DNA of 64,000 nucleotides, taken from NCBI GenBank assembly GCA_013180625.2, contig SNVD02013667.1, positions 62,001-126,000 on the forward strand, written 5' to 3'. Numbering within the stretch: the stretch's first letter is position 1; each line of letters begins with the position of its first letter. The notes beneath the pieces were generated by a model that was not told the DNA's origin, searched no databases, and saw nothing but the letters and a program-made list of their open reading frames with translations. The position numbers were made by a program, and so were the translations under genes. The DNA is from Boswellia sacra. Lineage: Eukaryota > Streptophyta > Magnoliopsida > Sapindales > Burseraceae. Positions 59,630 to 64,000 of the stretch are shown here, piece after piece.

Positions 59630-59939
59630 ATTTTATTTTTTCTCGGTTCCTCTTGCTTGGATGTCAGATAGTCAATGTCAGCTCCTGCTTCCAGTCTTTT
59701 GGGTTTACTTTTTTCTCCACCTTCACCTCTCCTGGTTGATGCTTATTTATAAAAGTGTCTTGGGATCACAAAACTTGCTTTATCATTACACTGATGTGTA
59801 ATTAAGCATCTAGTAAGAAAGATGAGGACGGAGTATGTAAGCCCAAAAGAGGGTAGCAAGGAGCTGACATTGACAACCTAACATCCATACATTGACAATC
59901 TGACATCCATTCAAGAGGAACTAAGAAAAAATAAAACCT
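59630..59939. repeat. Long imperfect inverted repeat (fold-back)
   Basis: The left arm 59630-59710 (GATTTTATTTTTTCTCGG, TTCCTCTTGCTTGGATGTCA, TGTCAGCTCCT) pairs with the complement of 59836-59939. The right arm has an extra near-copy of CATTGACAATCTGACATCC. The loop is about 125 bp. Possible origins are a MITE or a MIR-like fold-back. No clean terminal repeats or target duplication were found. Confidence 0.6.
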
Positions 59940-60859
59940 TTACATATTTATACTAAGGTTTAGGAACTTCGTGGACCTCGTACATTGCGGAATCTTGAGG
60001 AAGTGCTTATGAAGAAAAGTCTATTTTGTGGTGCACATCAATGTGCTTAAATAGTTAAATATTTTGATACAAATGTTAACAACATATACTTATTATTGCC
60101 ATATTTTGGGCAGCGGTAACTGGGTTTTTGATTAACTGGAAGCAACGACAGAACTTCTGGTGGAATATGCTTTAACCATCAAATTCCAAACTGGCAACCA
60201 AAGATTATTGTTGATAGTTTTTTGTTATTGTGGTTCCCCCTTTTACCTGTAAAGAATTTCGGTAAATATTTGTGAAAACAACAATGGGAGGTTTTCTGTC
60301 ACAGCATGATCGACTTCATGCAGCATACATCTCTTTAGAAATACCATGAAATCGAATGTTTAACAAACCGTGGTTGAAGGATAGAGCTTGTACCATCCAG
60401 CAATTCATAGGCGGAACTTGTTCAGGATGTAGAAAAAGAATGACGATTGATGTACCAAAATGTAACCAAACGCAGCGCCGTATCAATGCCATTTGCTGAG
60501 GTCTTTAATTAATAGCAATAGGTAAGAAGTCGACAGATAAAAAAGAGAACGTGATAGTTCAGCAACAATTCTGTTTTACGGAATCTGGCTAGCGTGCTTC
60601 GGTCAGGTCAATACGGTTTTTGGTAAATGACCTCTCCCAACCTTAAAACACTGTATGTGAAACTTTTACATAAGACATAATTATTCCTTATTCACATGAT
60701 TTTGCGAGTAAAAATTGCACAGAATTTATAAATCTTTACTTAATGGGAACAGATGTAAGCTGAATTTCTCTCAGCAACTCAGTTACCAACAGCTCACCTC
60801 AGTTCCCATTACCAAGAGTTTTAAAGACAAGGTGGAATGAGCAAATAATCAAAATCCAA

Positions 60860-61070
60860 GAGATACATTTCTTACTAAACTCGAAAAACATTGGAAGCAT
60901 TTCTTAGTAAACTTGCAAAACCAAGAACAGCATAAAGAAAAATTACAGAAGTCAGGCTTTAAAACAAGGTTGAATAAGTGATCAAATCCATAAGATACAT
61001 TTTTTACTAAACTCGAAAAAGCAAGAACAGCACAAAGAAAAATTACAGAAGCTGAGCTTATGAAAATGAT
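60860..61070 (+). repeat. Imperfect direct repeat, two copies
   Basis: GATACATTTCTTACTAAACT at about 60862 and GATACATTTTTTACTAAACT at about 60994 are each followed by AAGAACAGCA(T/C)AAAGAAAAA. The second copy is about 35 bp shorter inside. Non-coding. Confidence 0.65.
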
Positions 61071-61666
61071 GGACATATCACAAGACTGCTCTCAATGCTG
61101 ATTAAGCTCACAAACTGACTGAAAATTGAATAAAGAACTAACTTAATCAAATGCCAAGGTTTAACCTTCCAACAAAGCCAGCACACAAGATGCACTTGAA
61201 GGAATGCTACAAAATCACACTATGATTATACCATGTGATACCATTTGCAGATCATTGACTACACTAATTTCTTTCCAGTGTATGCATCTCTCTAATCTGA
61301 ATTACCAAATTACTTCAGTTGCTCTCAAAATGACAGAAAACATCAATCACAATGGAGAAATGTAAACTACATTTCATGACTAAAACCATTATGATAAATG
61401 ATGGCTGTGCATAACTACTCCCCAGAATTAAAGATTTGCTAATCTTCAAATCTTCATTAGATTACTTTGCCCCCATCAACGGCAGTCACAATACATTACA
61501 CAATGTCTATGAACTTGTCCACAAAACCTAGTTCAAATGCTTACTAAATAAAACCGAAAAGTTAATCCTGCAACAATTAATTACATGATATGCTCTTTTG
61601 ATAATCATACTAAAGATGATGGTTAGACTTACTAAAAAGGCACCATTACAGTAGAAAACACAACTA

Positions 61667-63052
61667 CTATCTTGTGGAAAGCCTTTGATGCAAATCATCA
61701 GCCAATGCCTGTCTCAAGCCCTCCCCAAAATAATAAAACTGCTTCTCGCTTTCAAGCACCCTTGCTGTACTCCCACTCTCGTCTGGCTCCTTCCAAATCT
61801 CTGGCTCAGGCTCCCTTGCAATCTGACACAAATTATGCAACACACAACAAGCAACAATAGTCTGCGGTGCATGATTAATCCCCACATTCAAATCCTGCAA
61901 AATCTTCCACCTAGCTTTCAACAACCCAATTGCCTCCACCACTACATTCCTCCCTTTCATCAACATCCCATCAAACAAATTCTGTGCAGGTGTCCCAGCA
62001 CCATTCGGCGAAAACGGTGTCATCAAGAACGATAGTAAAGGATAACACCAATCCCCTACAATATAAGGCCTCACATGATGACCTCTCACGTGAATGGCTT
62101 TATCCCATTCAATATCCCCGGACATCAAACGACTATACAAAAAACTATCCCTAAAATGGGTACCATCCTCGGTTCCGCCAGACGCCTTAACACAGACGTC
62201 CCAGAAAATCTTCTTGTGGTCAGCTACAACCTGAAGCAAAACCGAATTGAACCCATATTTACATCTATATTGATTTTGACTCCCTGAAACGTGCTTCAAT
62301 TGAGCATTGGAAATCTTTACATGACTCCCATCAATGGCACCACAAATGTTGGGCAGTGATGTCAATTCCTCAAAACCCTGTATCGTTTCCATCAATCGAC
62401 GGCGGCTGATCGGAATTTTGATGAATTCTGTGTAGAGTTTCGTTGCCAAAAGACGCGTGACCATGTTAGTGATTTTCGAGATCAAATATGGTTCGAGAGA
62501 GTACCGAGAAGCCAGGGTTTTGGCGGAGAAGCCATGAGCGAGACGGGAGAGCACCATCGCGACGGCATAATCTGACGGCAGGGAGAGGTTCGAGGCAGCG
62601 ATGTAGGGTTTCAGCTTCTCAACCACGGTGGTGAACACCGGATACGACAAGCCGTAGAGCGACCGCCACTGCGCTTCGCGGAGCGGGAGGTCCAACGACC
62701 AGATGTGCTCGGTAGTGAGAGCGCGGAAGGCGGAGACGGAGTACGCAGCGAGGGAATCGGGACCCGCAGCGGCATCGTTTTGGTTGTTTTTAGAGGCGGA
62801 GGCGACAGCGGTTGACTTCTCGGATTTTTTGGAGGTGGAAAGGAAGGAGAGGAGGGAGGATAGGGTGAAGAAGATGAGAGGGGCGGCGGAAGAGGAGGAG
62901 AGGAGGGAGGTGGATGTGGTGGAGGAAGTGGAAGTCGTAGCGGAGGAGGCGGCGGCGGCAGTTGTAGTGGAGGAGAGAAGGGAGGAGGTGGGATCGAGGG
63001 AGTTGTGGAGGTGGAGGAGGTTCGAGAGCATCAGCATGAACGTTTCGTCCAT
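61667..63052 (-). CDS. PIF/Harbinger transposase-derived nuclease (HARBI1/ALP1-like), intronless
   Basis: 461 aa in one exon. The first 100 residues are Ser/Thr/Ala-rich low complexity. From about 115 a helical region precedes a DDE_4-type nuclease domain. Visible motifs: GAIDGSHVKI (Asp241), GTHFRDSFLY (Asp302), YIVGDWCYPLL (Asp334) and RNVVVEAIGLLKARWKIL (Glu373), followed by CCVLHNLCQI. Thus an Asp-Asp-Glu set typical of Harbinger transposases is present. No terminal inverted repeats or target duplications flank it, and the gene sits among ordinary genes, so it looks like a domesticated host gene, similar to the Arabidopsis At3g19120 / ALP1 group (ALP1 associates with Polycomb). Function here is inference: DNA-binding partner or chromatin role in the nucleus. 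The start is the first Met of the frame, before a typical MDETF. Confidence 0.88.
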   Translation of the reverse strand: MDETFMLMLSNLLHLHNSLDPTSSLLSSTTTAAAASSATTSTSSTTSTSLLSSSSAAPLIFFTLSSLLSFLSTSKKSEKSTAVASASKNNQNDAAAGPDSLAAYSVSAFRALTTEHIWSLDLPLREAQWRSLYGLSYPVFTTVVEKLKPYIAASNLSLPSDYAVAMVLSRLAHGFSAKTLASRYSLEPYLISKITNMVTRLLATKLYTEFIKIPISRRRLMETIQGFEELTSLPNICGAIDGSHVKISNAQLKHVSGSQNQYRCKYGFNSVLLQVVADHKKIFWDVCVKASGGTEDGTHFRDSFLYSRLMSGDIEWDKAIHVRGHHVRPYIVGDWCYPLLSFLMTPFSPNGAGTPAQNLFDGMLMKGRNVVVEAIGLLKARWKILQDLNVGINHAPQTIVACCVLHNLCQIAREPEPEIWKEPDESGSTARVLESEKQFYYFGEGLRQALADDLHQRLSTR

Positions 63053-64000
63053 TTTTGTTCTGATTTTGAATTGAAGAAGTCCCTCCCTCTTCCAGTGGAG
63101 AGTATTTTAACGTTAGGATTTAATAACGAGTGGTTCTTGCGGTGGCCGCCGTTATAACGACGGCGGCTGATCAAACAAACTCTAATTAATTAACAAAACG
63201 AATCAGAATATATTTTTATTTTATTTTGAGATATGAGAACCAAACCTTTAAAATTAATATTTATTTCTATTTTTTAAAATCTAATGAAGTTAGAATTTTC
63301 AGCGCAAATATACCTTTCTTTATTTTTTATTATTACTAAATTTAATTTTTGGATATAAAAGATAATTGTTAGATATTGTTAACTGAGGTGTATAGTGCTA
63401 GACAAGATGGTAGATTACTGTCTAGCAACCCCGAAAAAGAATGGAATATATATTCATTCTTAGAGGTTAAGATAGTAAATATAACACAATCTATAGAGGA
63501 AATAAAGTTTAAAGATAATATTTTGAAATAAAATATTTTTTATCATCTAATTAATTAACCAATTGACTGGATAACAAAAATGAGGTAAGATATAATGAAT
63601 TGATATTACTAGATAATTTTAAAGTTTAATTTATGCTACTCGTCAAATATACCAATTTATCAAAAGTGCTCTCAAACATATTACCCGCTTATTTATTTTT
63701 TATTAAGATTGAATCCATTAAGTAATAAGAGAAAAATCAAGCTAGTCCTTGAACTTTTTTTTTTAATTTAGTATTTATTTAAATAACTTAGAGTACGTTT
63801 GTTTGGGTTTTTTTACTTGTCAAAATAGTTTTTTTAATACTAAAAGCTCTTTTAAAATTTTTTTGGGTCGTTCTATTGCCACAGGAGAAAATACTTATAG
63901 ATTATTAAAAAAGCTGTCTTATATCTACTATGAGAAGTTCAAAATTGAGCTTTTAGAAAAAACTCTTTTTGAGTTTTGAAATGTCAAAGATGTCATAATT
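63053..64000. other. Upstream region of the PIF-derived gene and right edge
   Basis: A CT/GA-rich 5' leader segment follows the start codon outward to about 63100, then GC-rich CGGCGGC repeats near 63140-63170, then AT-rich sequence to the window end. No gene or clear repeat is supported. Confidence 0.5.

Larger units (their letters stand above)
58460..61666. other. Spacer between PPR gene and PIF-derived gene
   Basis: 3.2 kb between convergent genes. It includes the 3' UTRs, a long imperfect fold-back (59630-59939) and a short direct repeat at about 60860-61070 built around GATACATTT(C/T)TTACTAAACT. Short open frames have no family support, and no tRNA or other RNA gene was recognised. Confidence 0.55.

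Noticed and set aside
62703..63074. Plus-strand 123-codon frame rich in Glu/Val/Arg
   Set aside because: Antisense of the low-complexity Ser/Thr/Ala N terminus of the PIF-derived gene.

Overview
This window is plant nuclear DNA, almost certainly from a dicot. It is AT-rich, its genes are split by introns with GT..AG borders, and it carries TIR-NBS-LRR (TNL) immune receptors, a CDPK-related kinase, a P-class PPR protein and a domesticated PIF/Harbinger nuclease. The gene set would suit a woody rosid such as Citrus, but the species is a guess. No organellar, bacterial or viral genes were seen.

Layout. The first 44 kb is a disease-resistance region built by duplication. Block A (about 1-13290) and block B (about 28447-44400) are long direct copies of each other. 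Each has a minus-strand TNL gene followed by 9-12 kb of upstream non-coding DNA. TNL-B (26891-32457) is an apparently intact six-exon gene of 1241 codons. TNL-A (1-4643, cut by the window edge) has lost 26 bp at the end of its NB-ARC exon and should encode only a TIR-NBS protein. The blocks have since diverged. B received a 3578-bp solo LTR with perfect 5-bp target duplications and lost about 0.83 kb. A received a MITE-like insert in an intron.

Between the blocks (13.3-26.9 kb) the DNA is mostly broken genes and repeats. It holds a phytocyanin pseudogene cut by a hAT-type MITE, a second phytocyanin relic, two tandem 1-kb units with an unidentified broken reading frame, a 42-bp minisatellite, and the decayed 3' half of a queuine tRNA-ribosyltransferase accessory subunit 2 (QTRT2-like) gene split by another hAT MITE.

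From 48.7 kb onward the window looks like ordinary single-gene territory. It has a CDPK-related kinase (+, 48688-55024) with a premature TGA at a conserved Trp near its C terminus, an intronless PPR gene resembling Arabidopsis EMB2745/At5g39710 (+, 56186-58459), and a PIF/Harbinger-derived DDE protein (-, 61667-63052).

I see no operon-like cooperation between these genes, and no clear evidence of a wholly new biological system. The most informative signals are the duplication and transposon history of the TNL pair, the tandem duplication inside the TNL-B LRR exon, the truncated TNL-A, the kinase stop codon, and the domesticated nuclease that still has its DDE residues. Exon borders were placed by hand from splice motifs and family resemblance. 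Identities are by eye.
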